64,000 nt of DNA, taken from Paractinoplanes maris. Its GTDB lineage: Bacteria > Actinomycetota > Actinomycetes > Mycobacteriales > Micromonosporaceae. Both the position numbers and the translations under genes were made by a program. Under the pieces are notes generated by a model. It made no database searches and had not been told where the DNA came from. It saw nothing but the letters and a program-made list of their open reading frames with translations. Below are positions 8,951-17,841 of this stretch, in pieces. How positions within the stretch are numbered: the first letter of the stretch is position 1; every line of letters begins with the position of its first letter. The stretch lies in contig NZ_JALPVL010000002.1 in NCBI RefSeq assembly GCF_023544465.1, positions 558,001 through 622,000 of the forward strand, read 5' to 3'.

Positions 8951-9003
8951 TCAAGCACAGTTCTTGCTTCGCGTGCATTCGTGCGCGCCTATGGTGCGGA
9001 GTC

Positions 9004-9009
9004 TTGACA
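9004..9009 (+). promoter_or_regulatory. Candidate -35 (TTGACA) of the sugar-locus promoter
   Basis: A perfect TTGACA lies 79 bp before the ATG of the binding-protein gene, in the 137-bp gap after the SARP-LAL stop. No clear -10 follows at 16-18 bp, so activator dependence is plausible. This is a weak call. Confidence 0.35.
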
Positions 9010-9087
9010 GAAAAAGTTTGATAGTGCGTGAATGTGTTTCGAGGTGGTTACTCCCCGATGTCACATCCACCGCTAAGGAGCACTGTC

Positions 9088-10167
9088 ATGAGCGTTTCCC
9101 CCGGCCGTTGGCGGCCGGCGGCCGCCATCCTGGGTGCGGCTCTTCTCTTCACCAGCGCCTGCGCCAAGTCCGAGGACAGCGGCACGACCGCGAGCGACAC
9201 GCCCGCGTCGGCCGGTGCCCAGGTCGTGCAGTCGGCCGATCCCAGTGCCGCGACCTGCACCCTCGAAAAGTTCGGCGGCACCAAGTTCGACCTCAAGACC
9301 GCGAAGGTCGGCTTCTCCCAGTCGGAGAAGGAGGCGAACCCGTTCCGCATCGCCGAGACGCAGTCCATCAAGGACGAAGCCGGCAAACTGGGCATTACCC
9401 AGCTCACCACCACGAACGCCAACTCGCAGTTCAACAAACAGATCAGCGACGTCGAGCAGATGATCGACTCCGGTGTTCAGCTGCTGGTGATCGCGCCGCT
9501 CAACTCGGACGGCTGGGATTCCGTCTTTGCCAAGGCGTCGGCCAAGAAGGTCCCGATCATCACGATCGACCGCAAGATCAACGCTGACCCGTGCAAGGAC
9601 TACCTGACCTTCATCGGTTCGGACTTCGCCGAGCAGGGCAAGCGGGCCGCGGACGAGATGGCCAAGGCGATGGGCAACAAGGGCAAGGTCGCGATCCTGC
9701 TGGGCTCGCCCGGCAACAACGTGACCACGCTGCGGACGAGCGGTTTCAAGGACCAGATGACCAAGGTCGCGCCGGACATTCAGGTCGTCTTCGAACAGAC
9801 GGGCAACTTCGCCCGCGAGGAAGGGCAGAAAGTCACCGAGCAACTACTGCAGTCCAACCCGGACATCAATGGCATCTACGGCGAGAACGACGAGATGGCG
9901 CTCGGCGCGATCACGGCCCTGAAGGGCGCCGGCAAGAAAGCCGGCGACGTCAAGGTGGTGTCGATCGACGGCACCAAGGGCGCTGTGCAGGCCATCGTGG
10001 ACGGTTGGGCCTCCGCGGTGATCGAGTCGAACCCACGGTTCGGCCCGCTCGCCTTCGAGACCGCGCAGAAGTTCCTCGACGGTGAGCCGGTCGGCCAGGA
10101 CATCATCATCCAGGACCGGCAATACGGCACGGACAACGCCAAGACGGACATCAGTAGCGCGTACTGA
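9088..10167 (+). CDS. Sugar ABC transporter substrate-binding lipoprotein, YtfQ-like
   Basis: The 359-residue lipoprotein starts at ATG 9088 with Shine-Dalgarno AAGGAG about 7 nt upstream. Its signal peptide ends in a lipobox (FTSAC, lipidated Cys25). The mature part is a Peripla_BP_4 fold: KVGFSQSEKEANPFRIAET, LLVIAPLNSDGWD, PIITIDRKI, IGSDFAEQGK, IYGENDEMALGAI and VVSIDGTKGAVQAI. These segments line up closely, from memory, with E. coli YtfQ (VGFSQ, RAAET, IAPVVATGW, DRSID, NDDM.IGAIQAIKEAG, SIDG), the galactofuranose receptor, better than with RbsB or XylF. It delivers sugar to the two permeases encoded downstream. A strong hairpin follows the stop codon and may keep this gene's transcript in excess, as is usual for binding proteins. 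Confidence 0.85.
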   Translation: MSVSPGRWRPAAAILGAALLFTSACAKSEDSGTTASDTPASAGAQVVQSADPSAATCTLEKFGGTKFDLKTAKVGFSQSEKEANPFRIAETQSIKDEAGKLGITQLTTTNANSQFNKQISDVEQMIDSGVQLLVIAPLNSDGWDSVFAKASAKKVPIITIDRKINADPCKDYLTFIGSDFAEQGKRAADEMAKAMGNKGKVAILLGSPGNNVTTLRTSGFKDQMTKVAPDIQVVFEQTGNFAREEGQKVTEQLLQSNPDINGIYGENDEMALGAITALKGAGKKAGDVKVVSIDGTKGAVQAIVDGWASAVIESNPRFGPLAFETAQKFLDGEPVGQDIIIQDRQYGTDNAKTDISSAY

Positions 10168-10172
10168 GCACC

Positions 10173-10212
10173 GGGCCCGGCGACACGAACTAGGAAGCGC
10201 GTCGCCGGGCCC
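10173..10212 (+). terminator. GC-rich hairpin after the binding-protein gene
   Basis: GGGCCCGGCGAC (10173-10184) and GTCGCCGGGCCC (10201-10212) form a perfect 12-bp stem with a 16-nt loop and no U-tract. It could be a partial terminator or mRNA-stabilising element between the binding-protein gene and the GH2 gene. Confidence 0.6.
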
Positions 10213-10319
10213 GCTCCGGCCCATCGCTACATATTGAAGTTCGTCTATTGCTGACTGTGTGCGATCACGTCAGTATGTGTGCATCCCCGCACGGCTCACT
10301 CTTTCGAAGGAGAGAGAAC

Positions 10320-13058
10320 GTGACCGCACATCCCCGAAGACTGCTGGCCCTCGCGGCCGCGGCGCTGACCGCCACCGCCGGCACCGTCGTCGCCACCGCA
10401 TCCCCCGCTGCGGCGTTCGTCCCCAAGACGCCGCCGATGACCACGCCGTGGACCGGCCAGGTCAGCACGACCAACCCGCTTCCCGAATACCCCCGCCCCC
10501 AGCTGACGCGCACCGACTGGCAGAGCCTCAACGGCATCTGGCAGTTCGCCGGCGCCGCCAACCTCACCACCCCGCCGACGGGCCAGACCCTCGGCGAGGA
10601 AATCCTCGTGCCGTACCCGATCGAGAGCGCGCTCTCCGGGATCATGCGCCGCCAGGACTACTCGTACTACAAGCGCTCCTTCACGGTTCCGGCCGGCTGG
10701 TCGGGCAAGAACGTCCAGCTCAACTTCGGTGCCGTCGACTGGCAGTCCAAGGTCTGGGTGAACGGCACCCTGCTCGGCACGCACGAGGGCGGCTACGACA
10801 AGTTCTCGTACGACATCACCAGCGCCCTGCGCTCCGGCAGCAACGAGATCATCGTCGGCGTCTGGGATCCCACCGACAGCCAGGACATCCCGGTCGGCAA
10901 GCAGCGCATCAACCGCGGCGGCATCTTCTACACGCCGTACTCGGGCATCTGGCAGACCGTGTGGCTCGAGCCGACCAACCCGGCCCGCATCACCCGGCTC
11001 GACACCACGCCCAACGTCGCGGCCGGCGCTCTCGACCTGATCGTGCAGGCGGCCGGCGCGAGCGGCCAGCCGGTCACCGCCCAGGTGCTCTCGGGCGGCA
11101 CGGTTGTCGGCTCGGCCACCGGCACGGTCGGCTCGTCGTTCCGCGTCCCGGTGCCCAACGCTCGCTTGTGGACGCCCGACGACCCCTTCCTGTACGACCT
11201 CCGGGTCACCCTGGGCAGCGGTGACGCCGTCGGCGGCTACTTCGGCATGCGCTCGCTCGGCAAGGCGATGCTCGGCGGCGTGCTGCGGCCGACGCTCAAC
11301 GGCAAGTTCGTCTTCCAGCTCGGCACGCTCGACCAGGGCTACTGGCCGGACGGCATCTCGACCGCCCCGACCGACGCGGCGCTGCGGTTCGACCTCGAAC
11401 AGCAGAAGTCGCTGGGCTTCAACATGGTGCGCAAGCACATCAAGGTCGAGAACGACCGCTGGTTCTATCACGCCGACCGCCTCGGCCTGATGGTCTGGCA
11501 GGACATGCCCGCGCTGGCCAGCGGCCGCGAGCCGTCGGCGACCGGGCGCACCCGCTTCGAGAAGGAGCTGCGCGAGCTGGTCGACGAGCACAAGGGCATC
11601 ACGTCGATCGTCCAGTGGGTGCCGTTCAACGAGGGCTGGGGCGAGTACGACGCCGGCCGGATCGCCGATCTGGTCAAGAGCTGGGACCCGACCCGCATGG
11701 TCAACCACAACTCCGGCTCCAACTGCTGCGACTCCGATCCCGATCCGGGCAACGGCGACGTCATCGACGACCACCAGTACGTCGGCCCGGGCATCGGACG
11801 GGCGCCGACCGCGACCCGCTTCGTGGTCAACGGCGAGTACGGCGGCCTGGGCCTGCGCACCGGCCGCGAGTGGCCGACAGCCGGCAAGTTCGCGTACGAG
11901 TGGCTGCCCGACTCCACCGCGCTGACCAACCGCTACGTGCAGATCACCAGCCGGATGGTCGACCTGATCAACGCCAACGGGCTGTCCGGCTCGGTCTACA
12001 CCGAGCCGACCGACGTCGAGGAGGAGCTCAACGGCTTCTTCACCTACGACCGGCAACAGCAGAAGATGGACTTCGCCCGGGTCCGCGCGGTGCACCAGCA
12101 GGTGCTCGGGGCGGCCAACGGCAGCACCCTCTCGACCGGCAAGCTGGTCTCGCTGCGGGTCACCACACCCGGCTACACGAACCGCTACCTGCGGCACGCC
12201 GCCGGCGCCGCCCGCACCGACGTGCTCAGCACGAGCAGCTCCACCAGCGACCGGCAGGACGCGACCTTCTGGGTGCGCCCCGGCCTGTCCAATGCGGCCT
12301 GCTACTCGTTCGAGTCGCGCAACTTCCCCGGTCAGTATCTGCGGCACCGCAACAACCGGGTCTACCGCGAGGCCGGCACCGGCGGCACGTTCGCGGCCGA
12401 CGCCACCTATTGCGGCCGGACCGGTCTCTCCGGGGGCGGCACCTCGCTCGAGTCGGCCAACCTGCCCGGCTCCTACCTGCGCCACCGCGGCGAGGAGGTC
12501 TGGGTCGAACAGAACACCGGCGGATCCTTCGCCAACGACGCCACCTGGACGGTGGCCGCGCCGCTGTGGCGCAGCGGGGCCGACCTGACCACCGGTCAGA
12601 ACCGGTCGTTCCGGGTCACCACGGCCGGCTACGACACTCGTTACCTCCGGCACCGCGACAGCCTGGCCCGCACCGACGTGATCACCACCGGCAGCCCGGC
12701 CGCCGACCGGCAGGATGCCACCTTCACGGTCCGCGCCGGCCTGGCCGACACCAGCTGCTTCTCGTTCGAATCGGTCAACTACCCCGGTCGCTTCCTGCGG
12801 CACGCCAACTACCGCCTGCAGACGGCGACCAGCGACGGAACGGCGACGTTCCAGCAGGACGCCACGTTCTGCGCCCAGCCCGCCCGCAACGGCGGGGCGG
12901 GCAACCTCTCACTCGAATCGATCAACTACCCCGGCTACTTCTGGCGGCACTACGCCGAGGCGGTCTACATCGCCACCAACGGCGGTGGCAACACATGGGA
13001 CAGCGCCGGCAGCTACAACGCCGACGCGACTTGGAACAACGCCGCCCCCTTGGGGTAG
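10320..13058 (+). CDS. Secreted GH2 family glycoside hydrolase with two C-terminal AbfB (CBM42-like) domains
   Basis: The protein (about 912 residues) starts at GTG 10320, preceded by AAGGAG. It has an export signal with a twin Arg (HPRRLLALAA) ending near ASPAAAF. The GH2 sugar-binding jelly roll contains RRQDYSYYKRSF, followed by the Ig-like domain and a TIM barrel with acid/base Glu438 in WVPFNEGWGEYD and candidate nucleophile Glu506 in VNGEYGG. From about residue 608 and again from about 761 come two AbfB modules, each built of repeats ending in YLRHR and DATF/DATW, the family that binds arabinofuranose side chains. GH2 includes beta-galactosidases, glucuronidases, mannosidases and, as I recall, actinomycete exo-beta-galactofuranosidases. 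Placement inside a YtfQRT-YjfF-like transporter operon favours a furanoside substrate such as galactofuranosides or arabinofuranose-decorated glycans. Specificity is inferred. Confidence 0.82.
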   Translation: MTAHPRRLLALAAAALTATAGTVVATASPAAAFVPKTPPMTTPWTGQVSTTNPLPEYPRPQLTRTDWQSLNGIWQFAGAANLTTPPTGQTLGEEILVPYPIESALSGIMRRQDYSYYKRSFTVPAGWSGKNVQLNFGAVDWQSKVWVNGTLLGTHEGGYDKFSYDITSALRSGSNEIIVGVWDPTDSQDIPVGKQRINRGGIFYTPYSGIWQTVWLEPTNPARITRLDTTPNVAAGALDLIVQAAGASGQPVTAQVLSGGTVVGSATGTVGSSFRVPVPNARLWTPDDPFLYDLRVTLGSGDAVGGYFGMRSLGKAMLGGVLRPTLNGKFVFQLGTLDQGYWPDGISTAPTDAALRFDLEQQKSLGFNMVRKHIKVENDRWFYHADRLGLMVWQDMPALASGREPSATGRTRFEKELRELVDEHKGITSIVQWVPFNEGWGEYDAGRIADLVKSWDPTRMVNHNSGSNCCDSDPDPGNGDVIDDHQYVGPGIGRAPTATRFVVNGEYGGLGLRTGREWPTAGKFAYEWLPDSTALTNRYVQITSRMVDLINANGLSGSVYTEPTDVEEELNGFFTYDRQQQKMDFARVRAVHQQVLGAANGSTLSTGKLVSLRVTTPGYTNRYLRHAAGAARTDVLSTSSSTSDRQDATFWVRPGLSNAACYSFESRNFPGQYLRHRNNRVYREAGTGGTFAADATYCGRTGLSGGGTSLESANLPGSYLRHRGEEVWVEQNTGGSFANDATWTVAAPLWRSGADLTTGQNRSFRVTTAGYDTRYLRHRDSLARTDVITTGSPAADRQDATFTVRAGLADTSCFSFESVNYPGRFLRHANYRLQTATSDGTATFQQDATFCAQPARNGGAGNLSLESINYPGYFWRHYAEAVYIATNGGGNTWDSAGSYNADATWNNAAPLG

Positions 13059-13069
13059 CGGAGAGACCG

Positions 13070-13103
13070 CCGGGCCGGGTGGTGCCCTGACCACCCGGCC
13101 CGG
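13070..13103 (+). terminator. Hairpin between the GH2 gene and the transporter ATPase gene
   Basis: CCGGGCCGGGTGGT (13070-13083) and ACCACCCGGCCCGG (13090-13103) form a perfect 14-bp stem with a 6-nt loop. There is no U-run. It sits just before the Shine-Dalgarno of the ATPase gene and may attenuate or stabilise the transcript. Confidence 0.6.
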
Positions 13104-13121
13104 CACCGATAGGAGAGCTGC

Positions 13122-14642
13122 ATGGCGTTGCTGGAAGTCATCGACGTCTCGAAGATATTTCCGGGCGTCCGCGCCCTCGACCAGGTCTCCTTCACCCTGA
13201 AACCGGGTGAGGTGCACGCGCTCGTCGGGGAGAACGGCGCCGGCAAGTCCACTTTGATCAAGGTGTTGACCGGCGTCTACCAGCCGGACGGGGGCGAGCT
13301 CCGCTATCAGGACGAGCCGGCTCAGTTCGGCACTCCGATGGACGCTCAGCGGGCCGGCATCTCGACCATCTACCAGGAGGTCAACCTCGTCCCGCTGATG
13401 AGCGTGGCGCAGAACCTCTTCCTCGGCCGCGAACCTCGCCGCCTCGGCCTCATCGACCGCAAGCGGATGGACCGCGAGGCCGGCGAGATCCTCTCCGGCT
13501 ACGGCGTCACCACTGACGTCCGCCGCCAGCTCGGCACCCTCGCTCTCGGCGCGCAGCAGATGGTCGCCCTGGCCCGGGCCGTCATGATCGACGCCAAGGT
13601 CGTCATCATGGACGAGCCCACCTCGTCGCTGGAACCGCGCGAGGTGCAGACCTTGTTCGGCGTCATCCGCGATCTGCACGCCCGCGGCATCGGCATCATC
13701 TACGTCAGCCACCGGCTCGACGAGCTCTACCAGATCTGCGACACAGTCACGATCCTGCGCGACGGCCGGCTGGTGCACACCGGCCGGCTGGCCGACCTGG
13801 AACGCATCAAGCTGGTGTCGCTCATGCTCGGGCGTGACATGGCCGAGGTACGCCGGGAGGGGGCGACCGCCTTCTCCGGGGCGGCCACCGCCGACGCCGG
13901 CGCCGCGCCCGTGCTGCGGGTACGCGAACTGAACAGCCGGCACAAGCTGCACGACGTGAGCTTCGACGTGCGCCCCGGCGAGGTCGTCGGCCTGGGCGGC
14001 CTGCTCGGGGCCGGACGCAGCGAGACCATCAAGGCCATCGGCGGGGCTTACCACCTGGACAGCGGCGGCATCCAGGTCGACGGCAAGGATCTGAAGAAGC
14101 CCACCCCCGAACGCGCGGTGCGCTTCGGCATCGCGGTGCAACCCGAGGACCGCAAGGCCGAGGGGATCGTGCCCGGCCTGTCGGTCCGCGAGAACATCGC
14201 CCTCGCGGTGCTCCCCCGCGTGTCCCGGTTCGGGTTCGTCTCGGACGCCAAGGTCGACGAGATCGTCGACCGGTACATGAAGCGCCTGCGCATCAAGGCG
14301 TCCAGTCCCGATCAGGCGGTCGGCGACCTCTCCGGCGGCAACCAGCAGAAGGTGCTCCTGGCCCGGCTGCTCGCGACCGGCCCCAAGGTGCTGCTGCTGG
14401 ATGAGCCGACGCGCGGCATCGACATCGGCGCCAAGGCCGAGGTCCAGTCGCTGATCGACGAGCTGGCCGCCGAGGGTCTCGGCGTGGTGCTGGTCTCGTC
14501 GGACGCCGAGGAGCTGGTCGAAGGCTCGGACCGGGTGGTGGTGCTGCGCGACGGCGTCGTGGTCGGCACCCTCACCGGCGCCGAGGTGACCACCGAGGAC
14601 CTGATGTCCACCATCGCGACGGAGGCCCCGCGTGAGCACTGA
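13122..14642 (+). CDS. CUT2-type sugar ABC transporter double ATPase, YtfR/RbsA-like
   Basis: The 506-residue protein carries two fused ABC domains, the hallmark of CUT2 (RbsA/MglA/YtfR) importers. The first has Walker A GENGAGKST (near residues 36-44), a degenerate signature LALGAQQMV, and Walker B VVIMDEPTSSLEP. The second has the normal CUT2 degenerate Walker A GLLGAGRSE, signature LSGGNQQKV and Walker B LLLDEPTRGIDIG. It powers uptake through the two downstream permeases. The ATG start follows AGGAG, and its 3' end overlaps the next GTG by 11 bp, which indicates translational coupling. It shares no regulatory features of its own beyond the preceding hairpin. Confidence 0.92.
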   Translation: MALLEVIDVSKIFPGVRALDQVSFTLKPGEVHALVGENGAGKSTLIKVLTGVYQPDGGELRYQDEPAQFGTPMDAQRAGISTIYQEVNLVPLMSVAQNLFLGREPRRLGLIDRKRMDREAGEILSGYGVTTDVRRQLGTLALGAQQMVALARAVMIDAKVVIMDEPTSSLEPREVQTLFGVIRDLHARGIGIIYVSHRLDELYQICDTVTILRDGRLVHTGRLADLERIKLVSLMLGRDMAEVRREGATAFSGAATADAGAAPVLRVRELNSRHKLHDVSFDVRPGEVVGLGGLLGAGRSETIKAIGGAYHLDSGGIQVDGKDLKKPTPERAVRFGIAVQPEDRKAEGIVPGLSVRENIALAVLPRVSRFGFVSDAKVDEIVDRYMKRLRIKASSPDQAVGDLSGGNQQKVLLARLLATGPKVLLLDEPTRGIDIGAKAEVQSLIDELAAEGLGVVLVSSDAEELVEGSDRVVVLRDGVVVGTLTGAEVTTEDLMSTIATEAPREH

Positions 14643-15600
14643 AACGGTTGCCGCCCGGCCCGTCGTCGACTCCGCCAGACTCAAAGCCTGGCTGCCCAAG
14701 TACGGCGTCTACGCCGCCATCGTGCTGCTGGTCGTCTACAACATCTTCTTCACCCCGTATTTCGCGACCTGGAGCAACCTGCGCATCCAGCTGATCCAGG
14801 TGGCGCCGATCGTGATCGTGGCGCTCGGCATGGCGCTGGTGATCGGCACCGAGGGCATCGATCTCTCGGTCGGCTCGGTCATGGCCCTGGCCGCCGCCTT
14901 CATCCCCCTCTATCTCGGGTACGGGGTGGTGGCCGCGATCCTGGTCGCGCTGATGGCCGGGGTCGCGGTCGGGCTGATCAACGGCATCCTGGTGGCCAAG
15001 GTCGGGTTGCAGCCGATCGTTGCCACGCTGGCCCTGTTCGTGGGTGGTCGCGGCCTGGCCGTGGTGATCAGCGAGGGCAAGCTGGTCGACATCCGCAACG
15101 ACGACTTCCTCTACCTCGGCTCGGGTGACCTGCTCGGCATCCCGGTGCTGGTCTGGATCGCGGCGCTGCTGGTGCTGGTCGTGGCGTTCGTGGTGCGCCG
15201 TACGGTCTTCGGCCGGCGGCTGCTGGCGATCGGCGGCAACCGGCCGGCTGCCGAGCTGGCCGGTCTGCCGGTCAAGCGGGTCCTGATCACCGTCTACGTG
15301 GTCTGCGCGGTGCTCGCCTCGATCGCCGGGTTGCTCTCGGTGGCCCGCATCCAGTCCAGCGACGCCTCCTCCGTGGGCCTGCTCATCGAGCTCTCCGCGA
15401 TCACCGCCGTCGTGGTCGGCGGCACCCCGCTCACCGGCGGCAAGGTGCGCGTCCTGGGCACCGTGGCCGGCGCCCTGCTCATGCAGCTCGTGATCGCCAC
15501 GATGATCAAGCACAACCTGCAGCCCTCCACCACCGAGATGGTGCAGGCGGTCATCATTCTGATCGCCGTCTACGTGGCCCGAGAGAGGAAGACGCGGTGA
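14632..15600 (+). CDS. CUT2 sugar ABC transporter permease, YtfT-like
   Basis: The 322-residue polytopic protein has about 9-10 hydrophobic segments and the BPD_transp_2 signature region IVIVALGMALVIGTEGIDLSVGSVM. The coupling segment is near FGRRLLAIGGNRPAAELAGL. It is the first of two permeases that should form a heterodimeric channel with the ATPase and the YtfQ-like receptor, as in YtfT/YjfF. The GTG start overlaps the ATPase gene by 11 bp. The stop overlaps the next gene by 4 bp (GTGA). Confidence 0.9.
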   Translation: MSTETVAARPVVDSARLKAWLPKYGVYAAIVLLVVYNIFFTPYFATWSNLRIQLIQVAPIVIVALGMALVIGTEGIDLSVGSVMALAAAFIPLYLGYGVVAAILVALMAGVAVGLINGILVAKVGLQPIVATLALFVGGRGLAVVISEGKLVDIRNDDFLYLGSGDLLGIPVLVWIAALLVLVVAFVVRRTVFGRRLLAIGGNRPAAELAGLPVKRVLITVYVVCAVLASIAGLLSVARIQSSDASSVGLLIELSAITAVVVGGTPLTGGKVRVLGTVAGALLMQLVIATMIKHNLQPSTTEMVQAVIILIAVYVARERKTR

Positions 15601-16616
15601 CCATGGGAATCGCATCGGACCCGGAGACCCCGGCGATCGTCGTCGAGGACGTCCGCAAGGCCGAGCGCACCGACCGGATCGTCGGCACGATCCAGCGGCA
15701 AGGCGCGCTCGCCGTCCTGATCGTCCTCACGCTGATCGCGCTCGCCACCTTCCCCAACTTCCGCAGCTTCGACAACGCGGCCACCATCCTGGTCGCGGCC
15801 GCGCCGCCGATGCTGATCGCGCTGGGGATGACCTTCGTGATCATCACGGGTGGCATCGACCTGTCGGTCGGCTCGCTCTATGTGCTCGGCGGCGTGCTCG
15901 CTGCCTGGGCCTCGCAGTACGGGCTCCTGGCCGCGTTCGCGCTGCCGCTGGCCGTGTGCGGGACCATCGGCCTGGCCAACGGGCTCCTTATCGCGTACAC
16001 CCGGATGGCCCCCTTCATCGTGACGCTGGCCGCGCTGCTGGGCGCGCGCGGGCTCATGCGGGCGATCAGCTCCGAGGGCTCGAACACCTATCTGGTCCAG
16101 GACGACGCGTTCCGCAAGCTCGGCAACGGCTCGTTCCTCGACATCGGCTATCAGGTGTGGCTGGTCGCGGCGCTGGTCGTGATCGGCATGGTCGTGCTGG
16201 CCCGCAGCCGGTTCGGCCACTCGATCTACGCCGTCGGCGGCAGCGAGGACGCGGCCAGTCTGATGGGCGTGCCGGTGCGCCGCACCAAGGTCTGGGTCTA
16301 TGTGTTGTCGGGCCTGCTGGCCGGGCTGGCCGGCGCGATCAACGCGGCCAAGCTCGGCTCGGGCGTGACGGTGCTGGGCACCGGCATGGAGCTGGACGCG
16401 ATCGCGGCCGTGGTGATCGGCGGGACGCTGCTCACCGGAGGAGCCGGCACGATCGCCGGAACCATCGCCGGTGTGCTGCTGCTCGGCGTGATCCAGAACC
16501 TGATCAATCAGGTCGGCAACGTCAACAGCAACTGGCAACAGGTGATCAGCGGCGCGTTCCTCGCCCTGGTCGTGGTGGCCCAGACCTATCTCGTACGGCT
16601 GAGAAGGGTCACTTAA
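15597..16616 (+). CDS. CUT2 sugar ABC transporter permease, YjfF-like
   Basis: The 339-residue membrane protein is of the same BPD_transp_2 family as its neighbour, with LIALGMTFVIITGGIDLSVGSLYVLGG and the loop FGHSIYAVGGSEDAASLMGVPV. A hydrophilic N-terminal tail of about 35 residues precedes TM1. Two distinct permeases after one double ATPase is the arrangement of the E. coli galactofuranose importer (YtfT plus YjfF); ribose, xylose and galactose systems usually have one. The stop TAA (16614-16616) overlaps the stop of the convergent anti-sigma gene, so this is the end of the operon. Confidence 0.9.
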   Translation: MTMGIASDPETPAIVVEDVRKAERTDRIVGTIQRQGALAVLIVLTLIALATFPNFRSFDNAATILVAAAPPMLIALGMTFVIITGGIDLSVGSLYVLGGVLAAWASQYGLLAAFALPLAVCGTIGLANGLLIAYTRMAPFIVTLAALLGARGLMRAISSEGSNTYLVQDDAFRKLGNGSFLDIGYQVWLVAALVVIGMVVLARSRFGHSIYAVGGSEDAASLMGVPVRRTKVWVYVLSGLLAGLAGAINAAKLGSGVTVLGTGMELDAIAAVVIGGTLLTGGAGTIAGTIAGVLLLGVIQNLINQVGNVNSNWQQVISGAFLALVVVAQTYLVRLRRVT

Positions 16617-17323
16617 TCGACCTCGGCCGTGCCCAGCACGTGACCCTGGTGGTCCTGGACCTCGATCCGGCTGACATTACGCAGCTGGATCGAGGTCGCG
16701 CCGATCACCTTGGCGTTGCCGCTCGGTGTCGGCCCCCAGACCATGGCCTGCTCGACCTGGCCGGACGCACCGCGAACCTGGCAGTGGAACGGCCCGTCGC
16801 CGCTGAGCCGGCTGACGTCGAGCGCGACCGAGACACCCCACGTCTTGGGTGTGAGCACCGCCTGACCGGCCATGCCGCTGCCCTGGGCCGGCTCGAACCG
16901 GGCGGTCACCAGCTGCGGGCTCGGCAGCGCCTGGGGCCGGCGATCCTCGCGGTTGCCGCGCACCACCCCGATGCCGATGGCCACCGCCACCAGCACCACC
17001 GCCGCGGCGGCCAGCCAGCGCACGCCGGCCATCCGGCTCTGCCGGGAACGCTCGGCCCGCAGGCGGCGGATCAGCCCGTCGATGTTCTCCTGGCTCGGCC
17101 GAGCCGACATGCTGACCGGGGCCGGCGTGACCCCCTCGTCGGCCCGCTCGGCGTCGGGCAGGCGGCGCAGCAGCTCGGGAACGGCGGCGAGACGGTCGAG
17201 CTCGTCCCGGCAGCGGTCGCAGTCGCGCAGATGGGCGTCGAGCCGCTCGGTGTCGCCGTCGTCGAGCCCGCCGAGCAGATAGCCGCCGAGCAGGCGGTGC
17301 AGCTCATCGTGGTCGGTGCTCAC
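16613..17323 (-). CDS. Zinc-finger anti-sigma factor (zf-HC2, RskA-like C-terminus)
   Basis: The 236-residue protein starts at GTG 17323, overlapping the sigma-factor stop by 4 bp. The N-terminal anti-sigma domain carries the ZAS motif His31-x3-Cys35-x2-Cys38 (HLRDCDRC). One transmembrane helix lies at about residues 101-121 (LAAAAVVLVAVAIGIGVV). The extracytoplasmic C-terminal part resembles the RskA/anti-sigma-K domain (VSVALDVSRLSGDGPF). It should hold the co-encoded ECF sigma factor at the membrane until proteolysis or redox change releases it. The upstream in-frame extension is an artefact of high GC content. Confidence 0.85.
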   Translation of the reverse strand: MSTDHDELHRLLGGYLLGGLDDGDTERLDAHLRDCDRCRDELDRLAAVPELLRRLPDAERADEGVTPAPVSMSARPSQENIDGLIRRLRAERSRQSRMAGVRWLAAAAVVLVAVAIGIGVVRGNREDRRPQALPSPQLVTARFEPAQGSGMAGQAVLTPKTWGVSVALDVSRLSGDGPFHCQVRGASGQVEQAMVWGPTPSGNAKVIGATSIQLRNVSRIEVQDHQGHVLGTAEVD

Positions 17324-17841
17324 CGCAGCACCCCCATCTCCTCGAACACGGTGCGCAGGGCCCGCACCGCGTAATAGGCCCGGGACTTGACCGTGCCCTC
17401 GGGCACCGCGAGCTTGCGGGCCGCGTCGGCCACACTCTGACCCTCGTAATACATCGCCCGGACGACGGCCTGATGATCGGCCGAGAGCCGCTCGATCGCC
17501 TCGGCCACCAGCCAGCCCTCGACCATGCGGTCGACGTTGTCGGTCGACGGCATCGCGTTGACCGCGGCCTCGTCGGCCACCAGATGCGGGCGGCGCTGCT
17601 CGGCCCGCCACGCGTTGGTGACCACGTTGCGAGCAATCGTCAGCAGGTAGGAACGGGTGCGGCCGGGGTCGGGGTCGAGGTGGTCGATGTGCTTCCAGGC
17701 GCGCAGCAGAGTCTCCTGCACCAGATCCTCGGCCCGGTGCCGATCGTGCACATACCGCAGGACGAAGCTGAGCAGGACCGCGTAGTGCTCGGTGTAGAGC
17801 GCGGTCATCAGCTCCTCGTCGGGGCTCACCCGTCGCCTCAT
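17320..17841 (-). CDS. ECF-family RNA polymerase sigma factor
   Basis: The protein (about 173 residues from the ATG at 17841) has sigma region 2 (YTEHYAVLLSFVLRYVHD then AEDLVQETLLRAWK) and region 4 with its HTH (LSADHQAVVRAMYYEG, VPEGTVKSRAYYAVRAL), joined by a short linker and without regions 1 and 3, as in group IV sigmas. It is translated with the zinc-finger anti-sigma through a GTGA overlap. The start was chosen because MRRRVSPDEEL fits ECF proteins; a longer upstream reading to 17973 adds basic residues with no domain. Target promoters cannot be read here. The neprosin gene on the same strand is separated by a terminator hairpin. Confidence 0.88.
   Translation of the reverse strand: MRRRVSPDEELMTALYTEHYAVLLSFVLRYVHDRHRAEDLVQETLLRAWKHIDHLDPDPGRTRSYLLTIARNVVTNAWRAEQRRPHLVADEAAVNAMPSTDNVDRMVEGWLVAEAIERLSADHQAVVRAMYYEGQSVADAARKLAVPEGTVKSRAYYAVRALRTVFEEMGVLR

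Noticed and set aside
10296..12803. An 835-codon minus-strand frame opposite the GH2 gene
   Set aside because: It is low-complexity translation with no family resemblance. The plus-strand GH2-AbfB protein explains the region.
15956..17374. A 472-codon plus-strand frame spanning the second permease and anti-sigma genes
   Set aside because: It reads out of frame through two well-supported genes on opposite strands and has no domain.
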